Source: Streptomyces rubrogriseus
GTDB lineage: Bacteria; Actinomycetota; Actinomycetes; Streptomycetales; Streptomycetaceae
NCBI RefSeq assembly: GCF_027947575.1
Contig: NZ_CP116256.1
Location: 7,068,001 to 7,132,000 of the forward strand
DNA: 64,000 nt
Direction of reading: 5' to 3'
The notes beneath the pieces are model-generated. The model saw only the letters and a program-made list of their open reading frames with translations, was not told the origin of the DNA and ran no database searches. A program made the position numbers and the translations under genes. Position 1 is the first letter of the stretch. The number at the start of each line of letters is the position of its first letter. Below are positions 26,108 through 35,977 of this stretch, piece after piece.

Positions 26108-27138
26108 TGACCACCGAGACCCCCGCACAGCCCACCACGAAGAACCTGCTCGACCCGGGCTTCGAACTGACCCTGCGCCCCATGCGCTACCCGGACTTCT
26201 ACGAGCGCTACCGGGACGCCATCAAGAACACCTGGCACGTCGAGGAGGTCGACCTCCACTCGGACGTCGCCGACCTGGCGAAGCTCAGCCCCGAGGAGCA
26301 GCACCTGATCGGCCGGCTCGTGGCCTTCTTCGCCACCGGTGACTCGATCGTCGCGAACAACCTGGTGCTGACCCTCTACAAGCACATCAACTCCCCCGAG
26401 GCGCGGCTGTACCTGTCCCGCCAGCTCTTCGAGGAGGCCGTCCACGTCCAGTTCTATCTGACGCTCCTCGACACCTACCTGCCCGACCCGGAGGACCGCG
26501 CCGCCGCCTTCGCGGCCGTGGAGAACATCCCGTCCATCCGGGAGAAGGCCGAGTTCTGCTTCAGGTGGATGGACTCGGTCGAGTCGATCGACCGGCTGGA
26601 GACGCAGGCCGACCGGCGCCGCTTCCTGCTCAACCTGATCTGCTTCGCGGCCTGCATCGAGGGCCTGTTCTTCTACGGCGCCTTCGCCTACGTCTACTGG
26701 TTCCGCAGCCGGGGCCTGCTGCACGGCCTGGCCACCGGCACCAACTGGGTGTTCCGGGACGAGACGATGCACATGTCCTTCGCCTTCGACGTCGTCGACA
26801 CCGTGCGCAAGGAGGAGCCGGAGCTGTTCGACGACGCGCTCCGGCAGGAGGTCACCGACATGCTGGGGGAGGCCGTCGAGGCCGAGCTGCAGTTCGCGCG
26901 CGACCTGTGCGGTGACGGCCTCCCGGGCATGAACACCGACTCGATGCGGCAGTACCTGGAGTGCGTGGCCGACCAGCGTCTGACGCGGCTCGGCTTCGCC
27001 CCGGTGTACGGCTCCGAGAACCCCTTCTCCTTCATGGAGCTGCAGGGCGTTCAGGAGTTGACCAACTTCTTCGAGCGGCGCCCCTCGGCGTACCAGGTGG
27101 CGGTGGAGGGCACGGTCGACCTGTCCGAGGACTTCTGA
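26107..27138 (+). CDS. nrdB: Class Ia ribonucleotide reductase, small subunit
   Basis: A 343-residue ferritin-like R2 protein. Metal ligands lie in the helices EEQHLIGRLVAFFATGDS, FEEAVHVQFY and RDETMHMSFAFD; the radical Tyr should lie just after EAVHVQ (HVQFYLTLLDTY). The C-terminal tail (VDLSEDF) would dock into NrdA. It starts at the last base of the nrdA stop codon. The small minus-strand frame at 27051-27317 overlaps its last 88 bp. Confidence 0.95.
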   Translation: MTTETPAQPTTKNLLDPGFELTLRPMRYPDFYERYRDAIKNTWHVEEVDLHSDVADLAKLSPEEQHLIGRLVAFFATGDSIVANNLVLTLYKHINSPEARLYLSRQLFEEAVHVQFYLTLLDTYLPDPEDRAAAFAAVENIPSIREKAEFCFRWMDSVESIDRLETQADRRRFLLNLICFAACIEGLFFYGAFAYVYWFRSRGLLHGLATGTNWVFRDETMHMSFAFDVVDTVRKEEPELFDDALRQEVTDMLGEAVEAELQFARDLCGDGLPGMNTDSMRQYLECVADQRLTRLGFAPVYGSENPFSFMELQGVQELTNFFERRPSAYQVAVEGTVDLSEDF

Positions 27139-27317
27139 GTGCTCCGGGTCTCCTTCCCGTAGCGGGTCCGGGCCTCCCCGTCCTCCTGGGCCTCCCTGAT
27201 CTGGCGGTCGATGCGCCGGTCGCGCACGATGCCGATCACCGAGGGGAGGATCATGAGGACGAGGAGTCCGAAGGTCGCGGTCATTCCGACAAGGGCTTCG
27301 ATCTGGTTTCCGGTCAT
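27051..27317 (-). CDS. Small membrane protein overlapping the 3' end of nrdB (antisense)
   Basis: An 88-residue frame from ATG at 27317: one hydrophobic segment (VGMTATFGLLVLMILPSVIGIV) and then a charged helix (RDRRIDRQIREAQED). The last ~30 residues are antisense to nrdB. I see no good RBS just before the ATG. The sensible membrane-plus-charged-helix composition in the non-overlapping part favours a real gene; function unknown. Confidence 0.45.
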   Translation of the reverse strand: MTGNQIEALVGMTATFGLLVLMILPSVIGIVRDRRIDRQIREAQEDGEARTRYGKETRSTQKSSDRSTVPSTATWYAEGRRSKKLVNS

Positions 27318-27409
27318 GACACCACTGTCACGCCGGATACTCCTTACCGTCAGTGGCAGGACTGCCGTAAGGCCTCGATTTCCTGCCACCGGCGAGGCAC
27401 ACTGACGGC

Positions 27410-28378
27410 ATGCTGCAGAACGTGGCCGCCGTCCTGCTGGACGGTGCGCATCCCTTCGAACTAGGCGTGATCTGCGAGGTCTTCGGCATCGACCGGAGCG
27501 ACGAGGGCCTGCCGGGGTACGACTTCGCGGTGGTCTCCGCGGAGGGCCCCACGCTGGGCACCCACGTCGGCGGGCTGACCGTCTCCACGCCGTACGGTCT
27601 GGAGCGGCTGGAGGAGGCCGACCTGATCGCGGTGCCGGCGGGCAGCGACTTCGTCCGCCGGGAGTACCCGCCCGACCTGCTGGACGCCCTGCGCAGGGCG
27701 ACGGAACGGGGCACCCGCGTGCTGAGCGTGTGCTCCGGCGTCTTCGTGCTGGGCGCCGCCGGCCTGCTGGACGGCCGGCGGTGCGCGGTGCACTGGCACC
27801 ACGCGGCCGAGCTGGCCCGCCAGCACCCGCGGGCCCGGGTCGCGCCGGACGTGCTCTACGTCGACGAGGACCCGGTGATCACCTCGGCCGGGACCGCCGC
27901 CGGCATCGACGCCTGCCTGCACATCGTGCGCAAGGAGCAGGGGCCGGAGGTCGCCAACCGGATCGCCCGGCGCATGGTGGTGCCTCCGCACCGGGACGGC
28001 GGGCAGGCGCAGTACATCGAACGGCCGCTGCCGCGCTCCTCCTGCGACACCGTGGGCGAGGTTTTGGCCTGGATGGAGCAGCACCTCGACGAGGAGGTCA
28101 CGGTCGAGCAGCTGGCGGTCCGGGCGCACATGTCCCCGCGCACCTTCGCCCGCCGCTTCCAGCAGGAGACCGGGACGACCCCCTACCGCTGGATCCTGCG
28201 CCAGCGCGTACTGCTGGCCCAGCGGCTGCTGGAAGCGACGGACGAGACGATGGACACGATCGCCTGGCGTGCCGGTTTCGGCACGGCGGCGGCCCTGAGG
28301 CACCAGTTCACCAGGGCCCTGGGCACCACCCCGCACGCCTACCGGCGCACCTTCCGGGGTCCGGAGGCCGCCGCCTGA
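27410..28378 (+). CDS. nrdS: DJ-1/PfpI-AraC family regulator of the nrd operon
   Basis: A 322-residue protein. The N-terminal half is a DJ-1/PfpI (GATase1-like) domain with the nucleophile-elbow-like LSVCSGVFVLGAAGLL (about 105-120); the C-terminal 110 residues are an AraC double helix-turn-helix (EQLAVRAHMSPRTFARRF, then IAWRAGF). It corresponds to nrdS of S. coelicolor, co-transcribed with nrdAB. What it regulates or senses is not fixed; the cysteine in the DJ-1 domain could be a redox sensor. ATG at 27410, 271 bp after nrdB. Confidence 0.9.
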   Translation: MLQNVAAVLLDGAHPFELGVICEVFGIDRSDEGLPGYDFAVVSAEGPTLGTHVGGLTVSTPYGLERLEEADLIAVPAGSDFVRREYPPDLLDALRRATERGTRVLSVCSGVFVLGAAGLLDGRRCAVHWHHAAELARQHPRARVAPDVLYVDEDPVITSAGTAAGIDACLHIVRKEQGPEVANRIARRMVVPPHRDGGQAQYIERPLPRSSCDTVGEVLAWMEQHLDEEVTVEQLAVRAHMSPRTFARRFQQETGTTPYRWILRQRVLLAQRLLEATDETMDTIAWRAGFGTAAALRHQFTRALGTTPHAYRRTFRGPEAAA

Positions 28379-28391
28379 CCCGTCCGGGTCG

Positions 28392-29777
28392 TCACCGCGC
28401 CACGGGCCTGACCAGCAGGTCGTGCGGACGCAGCGTGATGCCGACCCGGACCGCGTCGTTCGAGCCCGCCACCTGTTCGAAGCGGTACTTCGTGGCGAGC
28501 GCGGCCGTGATCAGCGTGAGCTGTGCCATCGAGAAGTGGTCACTGGGGCACTTCCGCTTGCCCGCGCTGAACGGCTTCATGGCGTATTTCGGCACATTCG
28601 CCGCACGTTCCGGGAGCCACCGGTCGGGATCGAACTCCAGGTTGTCGTCGTACGACTTCGGATCGCGTTGGATTGCGTACGGACTGTAGATGATGTCCGC
28701 ACCGGCCGGAATGCGATAGCCACCGAGTTCGCTCTCGGCCACCGCGCGCCGGGTCAATACCCATACGGCCGGACGCAAACGCATGGCCTCCACGATGACA
28801 TTGCCGGTGTGCCTGAGCTTGCGGACGTCCTCGAATGCCACGGGGCGTCCACCGGTGACCGCTTCGACTTCGTCGCGTATGCGGTCGGCATGTTCCGGAT
28901 GGGCGGCAAGTGCCTGGAGCAACCACATGATCGTGGACGCGATGGTTTCACTGCCCGGGGTGAGTATCGCGACCACCTGGTCGTGGATCTCCTGTTCCCC
29001 GATCGGGTCGCCATTGTCGTCCTTCGCCTCCAGCAATGCCGTGAGCAAATCGTCCGGCTTTTGACCGGATGCACGGCGCTCGGCGATGATCTCGTCGACC
29101 AGCAGGTGCAGATCGGCCAACGCGTCGTTGAATCGGCGGTTGGCCGGAAGCGGCAGCCGGTACAGCGGCCCGAGCGGCACCACCATCCGCCGGTACATGC
29201 CCCGGAAGACGGTGGCGAGCGCGACGCACAGCCGCTCGGCCCGCTCGTCCATGTACTGCCCGCGCAGCAGGCAGCGGGCCGCGACGCGCACGGCGACCCG
29301 GAAGGACTCGGAGGTGGCGTCGACGGTCTTGCCCGGCTGCCAGCGCTCGGTCAGCGCGTGCGCCTCCTCCTCCATGATCGGCCCGTAGGCGGGGATGGCG
29401 TCGAGCCGGAACGCCGGCTGGATGGTGCGCCGCTGGCGGCGGTGGAGCGGGCCGTTGGCGGTCGCCACGCCCTCCTTGCCGAGCAGGCCCTCCAGCGACT
29501 CCCACAGCGGACCGGCTATGTGGTAGTCGGGGTTCAGGGCGAGGGCACCGGTCAGCTCGGGGTTCGTGACGGCGTAGACGGTCTTCGGGCCGAGCTTGAT
29601 GCGCACGATGTCGCCGTGGTCGCGCAGCTGGGACATGAAGGCCAGCGGGTCGCGGGCCAGCCGCCAGCCGTGGCCGAGCAGCGGCACGCCACCGCCCGCG
29701 ACGGGCGGCTCGCGCAGCTCCGGTGCTCCCGGTGCCGCGGGTGCGCGGGTTTCGGGGTTGACGGACTCGACGGTCAT
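28392..29777 (-). CDS. cyp170A1: Cytochrome P450 CYP170A1 (albaflavenone synthase)
   Basis: A 461-residue P450: I-helix [12 protein letters not shown], the ExxR helix EAMRL, and the heme loop [13 protein letters not shown] with the Cys ligand. It oxidises epi-isozizaene through albaflavenols to the ketone albaflavenone; the S. coelicolor enzyme also has a second, terpene synthase activity. Its ATG overlaps the synthase stop codon by 4 nt, coupling the two. Length agrees with the S. coelicolor protein. It is convergent with nrdS, 13 bp away. Confidence 0.95.
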   Translation of the reverse strand: MTVESVNPETRAPAAPGAPELREPPVAGGGVPLLGHGWRLARDPLAFMSQLRDHGDIVRIKLGPKTVYAVTNPELTGALALNPDYHIAGPLWESLEGLLGKEGVATANGPLHRRQRRTIQPAFRLDAIPAYGPIMEEEAHALTERWQPGKTVDATSESFRVAVRVAARCLLRGQYMDERAERLCVALATVFRGMYRRMVVPLGPLYRLPLPANRRFNDALADLHLLVDEIIAERRASGQKPDDLLTALLEAKDDNGDPIGEQEIHDQVVAILTPGSETIASTIMWLLQALAAHPEHADRIRDEVEAVTGGRPVAFEDVRKLRHTGNVIVEAMRLRPAVWVLTRRAVAESELGGYRIPAGADIIYSPYAIQRDPKSYDDNLEFDPDRWLPERAANVPKYAMKPFSAGKRKCPSDHFSMAQLTLITAALATKYRFEQVAGSNDAVRVGITLRPHDLLVRPVAR

Positions 29778-30859
29778 TTCTCACCTGCCGCTTCGTTGTT
29801 GACGTACGGGGGCGTGGACCGGTCGTCCCAGCTGTCGACCATGTACCGGCCGGACTCGTGGTGGAACCAGTAGACGGAACTGAACCAGTTCCGCATATTG
29901 CCGACGTTGGCCCGCACGGCGCCGCTCAGTTCCTTTCCGCGTACGGTTCCGTCGGCGAGTTCGTCGGCGAACCGTAAGGCGTCCCGCTCGACGTCCAGGA
30001 ATTCCGTGATGCATTCCTCGACGCGACGCCGGACTTCTCCGATTGCTTCTTCCAGGGTGAGTGAATGGTGGGTGATGAGACTGATGCCAAGATTGTGGAC
30101 CTCGTCTCCCGCTATTTCCTTGGGCAGTGAGCAGAGGTCGTTGTACCAGGCGGCGAATTCCTGACTCAGCAACGCCGCCCGGCGATATGCCGGGTGTTTC
30201 CGTACGGCGTCGGGGAGTTCACAGCCCGAACTCGGCTCCAGTAGATCGGTCCAGATCCAGTGCGCGAACGTGAGCCGGCGCAGTTCGAGGTACTCCTCCA
30301 CGCCGGGCACGATTCCGCGCGTGCGGTTGTGGAATTCACGGTCGTACGCCTCGATCACCGTGTGGAAGTGCCGGGCGAACCGGGCGTTCCAGGTGTCCGG
30401 CAGGAAGGCGTAGAGCCGCCGCACACTGTCGGCGAACCCGGCCACCAGCGTGTCCTCGTGGTGCAGGTGGTCCCCGGGTGAGTCGAGTGCCGCGTGCAGC
30501 AGGCCGCGCAGTCGCCGCCAGGCGCCGGCCCGGCCGTGGACGATGTCACGGTCGTGACGGTCGTCCCAGACGAAGAACCACGCGCTGTAGTCCGCTATCG
30601 CCTGCATGACCTCGTCGGGGGCGCCCAGGTAGTAGCCCGCCATGAGGTCCGTGTAGCACAGGCCGTCGGCATATTCCTCGACCTTGTCCGCCGGCATGAG
30701 CCGCTTTTCGAGCAGCCAGGTCCGGGTTGTCTCCTGGAGCTTCGGCCAATACGGGTGCAGTTGCCGGGGAAATGCCGCCTCGATCACCGGGAGACGGAGC
30801 GATGGCGGTACTGCGATCGCGGTCGGTGTCGCTGTGGTGCCGTGTGGGAAAGCATGCAC
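29774..30859 (-). CDS. Epi-isozizaene synthase (sesquiterpene cyclase)
   Basis: A 361-residue class I terpene cyclase: the aspartate-rich motif DDRHD near residue 99 and the second metal motif NDLCSLPKE near residue 240. It cyclises farnesyl diphosphate to epi-isozizaene. The GTG at 30859 (VHAFPHG) gives exactly the length of the known enzyme. Codon 295 (29977-29975) is TTA, the rare leucine codon read by the bldA tRNA, so translation may be developmentally limited. The sequence is near-identical to the S. coelicolor enzyme as I remember it. Codon usage is less G+C-rich than in neighbours. Confidence 0.96.
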   Translation of the reverse strand: MHAFPHGTTATPTAIAVPPSLRLPVIEAAFPRQLHPYWPKLQETTRTWLLEKRLMPADKVEEYADGLCYTDLMAGYYLGAPDEVMQAIADYSAWFFVWDDRHDRDIVHGRAGAWRRLRGLLHAALDSPGDHLHHEDTLVAGFADSVRRLYAFLPDTWNARFARHFHTVIEAYDREFHNRTRGIVPGVEEYLELRRLTFAHWIWTDLLEPSSGCELPDAVRKHPAYRRAALLSQEFAAWYNDLCSLPKEIAGDEVHNLGISLITHHSLTLEEAIGEVRRRVEECITEFLDVERDALRFADELADGTVRGKELSGAVRANVGNMRNWFSSVYWFHHESGRYMVDSWDDRSTPPYVNNEAAGEK

Positions 30860-31048
30860 GAACAAACCCCTCTCAGCCGCCGGTGGCGCACCCCTCTCGC
30901 TGAGCGGGGCGTGCGCCGTTGCGTATCCCCGCACTTCCCATTCAGCACCACAACTGACCGTTCTGGGAACGGATTTGCTTCATTCACTACCCCCCGGTGC
31001 CGGAATTCTCCTGTTGTGTGGCGGCTTTCCATGCGCGCGCACAGACGA

Positions 31049-31085
31049 ACGGCGCCCGCTCGGGGAAGACCCGAACAGGCGCCGT
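31049..31085 (-). terminator. Terminator after peptide deformylase gene
   Basis: ACGGCGCC...GGCGCCGT outer stem with an inner CTCGGG/CCCGAA stem and AAGA loop, about 34 bp past the deformylase stop on the minus strand. Confidence 0.7.
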
Positions 31086-31118
31086 GCGCAAGGGGGATGT
31101 GGGACGGGTGAGGCGGTG

Positions 31119-31769
31119 TCAGTCGTTCGCGACCACGGGGTAGCGCGGCTCGTTCTCGGCCATCTGCCGCAGCGCGTCCTTGCGTTCGCGCTTGGAGAGC
31201 CGGTCGATGTACAGGTACCCGTACAGGTGGTCCGTCTCGTGCTGCAAACACCGAGCGAAGTAGCCCGTGCCGCGCACCTTGACCGGGTTGCCCTTCTCGT
31301 CCTGCCCGGACACCTCGGCGTAGTCGGGGCGGGCGAGCGGCGCGTAGGCGGTGGGCACGGACAGGCAGCCCTCGTTGCTGTCGTCCAGGCGGCGGCGGTC
31401 GGCCGGCAGCTCGACCAGCTTGGGATTGCAGACCACGCCGACGTGGCGGACGCCCTCGTCGTCGGGGCAGTCGTAGACGAAGACCTTCTTGGAGACGCCG
31501 ATCTGGTTGGCGGCCAGGCCCACGCCCTCGGCGGTGCGCTGGCTGGCGAACATGTCGGCCACCAGCTGCTGGAACTCCTCGCCGAAGTCGGTGACGTCCT
31601 CGCACTCCTTGTGCAGCACCGGGTTGCCGACCACCGTGATCGGACGGGAGGTGCCGCGCCCGCGCCAGTCGGCCTCACGCTCCTCGCAGTCCTGGCTGTC
31701 GACGACGAATCCCTCGTCGTCCACGGGGAGCACGCCCGGGTGCTGCTGATCGGTGTCCTGCTGGGCCAT
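31119..31769 (-). CDS. def: Peptide deformylase
   Basis: A 216-residue metallo-deformylase with all three motifs: [17 protein letters not shown] (Cys metal ligand) and QHETDHLYG (two His ligands and the catalytic Glu). It removes the formyl group from nascent proteins. It has a longer acidic N-terminus (about 40 residues) than E. coli Def. The ATG at 31769 (MAQQDTDQQ) is preferred over an upstream start 30 nt earlier. Confidence 0.93.
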   Translation of the reverse strand: MAQQDTDQQHPGVLPVDDEGFVVDSQDCEEREADWRGRGTSRPITVVGNPVLHKECEDVTDFGEEFQQLVADMFASQRTAEGVGLAANQIGVSKKVFVYDCPDDEGVRHVGVVCNPKLVELPADRRRLDDSNEGCLSVPTAYAPLARPDYAEVSGQDEKGNPVKVRGTGYFARCLQHETDHLYGYLYIDRLSKRERKDALRQMAENEPRYPVVAND

Positions 31770-31848
31770 GACCGACGTATGCCTTCCTCGTACAACCAAA
31801 GGTGATGCTGACGCTGCTGAAGTGTCCTGGCAAAGACTACGGGGCTGC

Positions 31849-32829
31849 TCAGCAGACCTCTTCCAGGTCCCGCCAGTCCCGGGAATCAGGACTGTCGGCC
31901 ACCCACCCGTCGAGCAACCCCTTCACCAGCCCGGCCGGCGCGGCCACCCCGCACTCCCGCTCCGGCACCCACAGCTGCCCGTCGGTGCGGTGCCCCAGGG
32001 GCCCGGGGTGCCCGGGTTCGCTGTGGTCGTGCGGATCGAGGTGCTCGCCCTCGCCCTCGTCGGACGGCATCCGGGACTCCGAGCACATCCGGCACAGCAG
32101 CCGGACGGAGGACGACCAGTCCTCGGCGGCGAACCCGGCGTCGGCGGCCAGCTGCTCCAGGGCGTCGCGGTCGGACTCGGTGGCGGCCTCCAGGAGGACC
32201 ACCCAGGTGGGCACCGGCGAGGGCGCCCACAGCTCGATCTCGTCGAAGACGGGGTAGGAGTGCCCGGCCGAGGTCGTGCGCTCCCCGTGCGGTACGCCGT
32301 CGTGCAGGACGACCTCGCCCCAGCGCCGCCCGGAGGACGGCAGCGGGATGGACAGCACCTCGACGCGGGCGGGGTCGAGCCGTCGCCCCCACACCACCTC
32401 GGCCTCGCCCTCCGGGGACAGCCGTACGGCCGCGCTGCCGAGGTCCATGCCGAGCGGCTCACCCGCGTCCGTGGCTCCCCCGGGGGTGCGCAGCCCGTAG
32501 GCCTGCCAGGCGCGACGGGCCAGCGGCCAGTCCTGGAGGGCGGTCGCGGCGATGCCGACGTTCCACCAGTCGGGGGCGCCGACGTCCCGGTCGAGCAGCG
32601 CGACGGCCCGCAGACCGGCCGCCCTCGCCTGTTCCCAGTCGTGCCGGAACTTGTGCAGCAGCGCCAGGTTGAACCAGGACTCCGACAGCCAGGGCTCCAG
32701 GTCGGCCGCCCGCGTCAGCAGCGCGCCCGCGTCCTCGTAACGACCGTCGCCGATCAGCGTGAACGCGCGGTCGGTGGCCTGCCGCCAAGAGGCGGAGGGC
32801 CGGTGCCGTGCCTTGCCGAAGATCCTCAC
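31849..32829 (-). CDS. Tetratricopeptide-repeat protein
   Basis: 326 residues from a GTG at 32829 ([17 protein letters not shown]). At least two TPR-like repeats are visible in the first 120 residues ([24 protein letters not shown], then [17 protein letters not shown]). The rest is a strand-rich domain of unknown function with a Cys pair LLCRMC. Conserved in Streptomyces as far as I know; no function assigned. It lies 79 bp upstream of the deformylase gene and could be transcribed with it. Confidence 0.75.
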   Translation of the reverse strand: MRIFGKARHRPSASWRQATDRAFTLIGDGRYEDAGALLTRAADLEPWLSESWFNLALLHKFRHDWEQARAAGLRAVALLDRDVGAPDWWNVGIAATALQDWPLARRAWQAYGLRTPGGATDAGEPLGMDLGSAAVRLSPEGEAEVVWGRRLDPARVEVLSIPLPSSGRRWGEVVLHDGVPHGERTTSAGHSYPVFDEIELWAPSPVPTWVVLLEAATESDRDALEQLAADAGFAAEDWSSSVRLLCRMCSESRMPSDEGEGEHLDPHDHSEPGHPGPLGHRTDGQLWVPERECGVAAPAGLVKGLLDGWVADSPDSRDWRDLEEVC

Positions 32830-32943
32830 GATTCCCGCCTGCCAGTTCCGTTCTGTGGGCTGGCTGTGCCTTTTCGCGCCCCCGGACACCCTCTCCCGGG
32901 CATCAAACCACGTACGGCTGCGGAGGCGCTCATTACCCATGGG

Positions 32944-34209
32944 TTACCCAGCCGCGGGCTCGGTAAGGCTGCCTCGGGAAAGGACCCGGGCCAGCGCTTC
33001 CACCACCTCGGGAGCGTAGTCGCCCGCGGTGGCCAGGCGCAGCTCCTCCAGCGCGGTCAGGACGCCGCCGGGACCCGCGTCCCGCGCCTTCTCCTCGTAG
33101 GCGTTCACGACGCGTACGATCCGCGCGGCGACCGGCTGCTCCCGGCAGGGGTCGGCCTGCCGCTCCACCACCACCGCGACCGCGGCGTCGACCCCGGTCT
33201 GGCGGACGACGGCCCCGCCGAGCAGCGCGATCCGCCGCTGTTCGGTGACCGGCAGGCCGGCGGTGGCACCCGACGGGACCGGGTCGACCAGGCTCAGCTG
33301 GCCGATGTCGTGCATGAGGGCCGCGTACTCCAGCACGGTCAGCTCGGCCCCCGACAGCCCCAGGTCCCGGCCGACGGCCACCCCGAGCCCGGCGACGCGG
33401 CGCGCGTGCCCGGCCGGGGTGTATCCGGCGATCTCGGTGGCGCGGGCCAGGGAGGCGATGGTCTGCCGGTAGGTGGCCCGGACGGCCGCGTACCGCCGGT
33501 AGGACAGCTGGGCGAGCAGCAGGGGCACGGAGAAGACGGGGAGCGCCCACAGTCCCGCGACGCTCACCGCGAGCGCCATCACCGCGCCGGTCGCGCACAC
33601 CGCCGAGGTGATCCCGACCATGCCGCGCAGCTCGTCGCGAAGCAGTGGCCCGAAGGGCCAGCCGGTGCGCGCGTGCGCGGGTGCCGCGGCGAGCACCGCG
33701 TCGCACAGCGTGGTCAGGGCGAGCAGTCCGAGCAGCAGCAGCGCGTAGGCGGGGCCGCTCCAGTCGTCGAAGACGCCCTGGTTGGACAGCGGCCGGAAGC
33801 ACACGGCGGCGAAACCGACGGTGAGCACGCGCCGCGCCAGGTGGTCGAGGACGGGCCCGCTGCCGCGCGCGACGTAGGGCACGCTGCCGAGCAGCGAGGC
33901 GGCGAGCACGACGGTGACGGTCTGGGCCACACCGTGGTGCGCGGGCTGCCCGGCGACGTCTCCGAGCAGCGCGTACGCCAGCGCGCCCGCGGCGCCGAGC
34001 GGGGCGGCCTCCCGGGCCTCGGCACCGGTCCGCCGGGTCAGCTCACCGAGGACGACCAGTCCCCCGAAGGCCAGCGCGACGGGCCGCTGCGCGGTCTCCG
34101 ACCCCAGCACAGAGGCCAGACATCCGAGCGCGAGGAGCCCGGCACAGCCGGGTACGAGGAGAACGGCCGCCGGCGGCGGGGACTGGGCCGGCGGTCGCGA
34201 GGGCGTCAT
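32944..34209 (-). CDS. Membrane protein with degenerate HD domain
   Basis: 421 residues. About six to seven hydrophobic segments fill the first 235 residues; an HD domain follows. The HD pair is kept (LMHDIGQL, H300 D301), but where HD-GYP enzymes have HHExLDGxGYP this protein reads VVERQADP (about 347-354), so the GYP loop and adjacent His are lost. It is probably not an active c-di-GMP phosphodiesterase, and may partner its neighbour, whose stop overlaps its start by 4 nt. ATG at 34209. Confidence 0.82.
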   Translation of the reverse strand: MTPSRPPAQSPPPAAVLLVPGCAGLLALGCLASVLGSETAQRPVALAFGGLVVLGELTRRTGAEAREAAPLGAAGALAYALLGDVAGQPAHHGVAQTVTVVLAASLLGSVPYVARGSGPVLDHLARRVLTVGFAAVCFRPLSNQGVFDDWSGPAYALLLLGLLALTTLCDAVLAAAPAHARTGWPFGPLLRDELRGMVGITSAVCATGAVMALAVSVAGLWALPVFSVPLLLAQLSYRRYAAVRATYRQTIASLARATEIAGYTPAGHARRVAGLGVAVGRDLGLSGAELTVLEYAALMHDIGQLSLVDPVPSGATAGLPVTEQRRIALLGGAVVRQTGVDAAVAVVVERQADPCREQPVAARIVRVVNAYEEKARDAGPGGVLTALEELRLATAGDYAPEVVEALARVLSRGSLTEPAAG

Positions 34210-35531
34210 GGCGCTCCCCTGCCGACGCTGTCCCGCGCGTCCTCGCCCCGGCCCGACGCCGGTCCGGCGGGGCGGGAGTGCGGGCCGTCCGCCGTGACGG
34301 ACGGGCGCCAGCCGTGCCGGCCGAGGGCCCTGACCAGTGCCCGCACCATCCGCGGGTCGAACTGTCCGCCGGCACACCGCTGGAGCTCCGCCAGCGCCGT
34401 CGCGACGGGCCGGGCCCTGCTGTAGGAGCGCGTGGAGGTCATCGCGTCGAAGGCGTCGGCCACGGCCACCACCCGGGCCGACTCGGGGATCCGGTCGCCG
34501 GCCAGCCCGTAGGGATAGCCGCTGCCGTCCAGCCGTTCGTGGTGGTGCAGGACGGCGGCGCGGGCTTCTCCCAGGAAGCGGATGCCGCGCACCATCTCGT
34601 GCCCGTACTCGGGATGCAGTTCGATCACCCGCCGCTCCTCGGGCGTCAGCGGGCCGTCCTTGCGCAGCAGCCGGGTGGGCACGCCGAGCTTGCCCACGTC
34701 GTGCAGGATCCCGGCGAAGCGGAGGGTCTCGACGCGCTCGTCGTCCATGCCCAGCTCGCGGGCGATCATCATGGAGGCCTGGCCGACGCGTTCGCTGTGG
34801 CCGCGCGTGTAGCCGTCCTTGATGTCGACGGCCTGCACCAGGGCGCGGATGGTCGCCTGGTGCGCGGCCCGCTCACGGTGGTACTGGGCGAAGGCCCACC
34901 AGGCCACGCACATCGGCAGCAGCACGAGCAGCGCGGCCACCGGACCGTACGGGCTGCGCCACAGGACGGCCATCATCAGCCCGGCGAGTCCGTGCACGGC
35001 GATCGGCGCGAGCGACCGGGAGAGCAGTCCCCGCCACGCCCGGCTCGGCGGCACGTGGTCGGCGAGGGTGAGGATGCCGCCGTCCAGCACGGTGAGGACC
35101 AGGCAGAAGGCGAGTACGGCCGCCCCGGCGGGCACGAGGACGTACGGGAAGGCGGGCTCGACCACCGCGTCCCGGCCCCCGAGCCGCCAGTGGACACAGG
35201 CCGCGGCCCACACGGCGAGGGTCAGCTGCGCGGCCCGCCACACGCGCCGCAGACCGAGGGGGCGGCGCGGCACCGGGGCCAGCAGGGCTCCCGGCAGTGC
35301 CACGAGCGCGGCGGCGGGCGGCGGCAGCAGGAAGGCGCCGGCGAGCAGGACGGGGTAGCAGGTCCCGACGAAGCGGGACCGCGCGACCAGTTCGGACCCC
35401 GCGTACAGCCCCGCCAGCAGCAGCACCGCCCACCAGGGGGCGTGCACCGCGGGCAGCGGTCGTAGGCAGAGCAGGGCGGTGAGGGCGACGACGGCCACGT
35501 ACACACGTGCCCGCGCCGGTACCGCGTCCAT
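34206..35531 (-). CDS. Membrane HD-GYP domain protein (probable c-di-GMP phosphodiesterase)
   Basis: 441 residues. The first ~215 hold about six to seven membrane segments; then a complete HD-GYP domain: GHSERVG (H245), ILHDVGKLGVP (H277 D278) and HHERLDGSGYPYGL (329-342). It should hydrolyse cyclic di-GMP, which controls sporulation timing in Streptomyces. A Pro/Gly-rich tail of ~30 residues ends it. It is upstream of, and coupled by a 4-nt overlap to, the degenerate paralogue; the shared layout indicates a tandem duplication. Confidence 0.88.
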   Translation of the reverse strand: MDAVPARARVYVAVVALTALLCLRPLPAVHAPWWAVLLLAGLYAGSELVARSRFVGTCYPVLLAGAFLLPPPAAALVALPGALLAPVPRRPLGLRRVWRAAQLTLAVWAAACVHWRLGGRDAVVEPAFPYVLVPAGAAVLAFCLVLTVLDGGILTLADHVPPSRAWRGLLSRSLAPIAVHGLAGLMMAVLWRSPYGPVAALLVLLPMCVAWWAFAQYHRERAAHQATIRALVQAVDIKDGYTRGHSERVGQASMMIARELGMDDERVETLRFAGILHDVGKLGVPTRLLRKDGPLTPEERRVIELHPEYGHEMVRGIRFLGEARAAVLHHHERLDGSGYPYGLAGDRIPESARVVAVADAFDAMTSTRSYSRARPVATALAELQRCAGGQFDPRMVRALVRALGRHGWRPSVTADGPHSRPAGPASGRGEDARDSVGRGAP

Positions 35532-35659
35532 CAGCCCCTCCCCTGGCCACGCCTGTCAGGCTCAGGAGCCTAGGACGGCAGTGGGGAGGCCGCGGGCAGA
35601 TAACCCGCGGATTAGCACGTACGAGTGACGTCTGGCCGAGTCGCGACGCTCAGGGCGGC

Positions 35660-35977
35660 TCAGGACTCCTGCGGAGCCGACGACGACGGCGCGGCCGTGA
35701 CGTCGTGTTCCGGCACGGACTGTCCGGACCGGATCAGGTCCAGCCGTCCCATGACCTTGGCCCGCAGGTCACCGGGCACGTCGTCCTGCCCGCAGCACCG
35801 CTTGACCAGCTTCTTCACGGCCTGCTCCAGCCCGTACTTCTCCAGGCAGGGCGAGCACTCCTCGAAGTGGTGCTCGAACTTCACGCAGTCCGAGTCCGGC
35901 ATCTCTTTGTCGAGAAACTCGTAGAGATGATCGAGGATTTCGCTGCAATCCGTCTCGTGCGGCTCTCCGCAGCTCAT
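35660..35977 (-). CDS. rsrA: Redox-sensing anti-sigma factor RsrA
   Basis: A 105-residue zinc anti-sigma (ZAS) protein: C3, C11, C31, H37, C41, C44, C61 and C62, with the HxxxCxxC motif at 37-44. C11, H37, C41 and C44 hold zinc; thiol oxidation forms a C11-C44 disulfide and releases SigR. Length equals that of the S. coelicolor protein. Its ATG overlaps the sigR stop by 4 nt (translational coupling). Confidence 0.96.
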
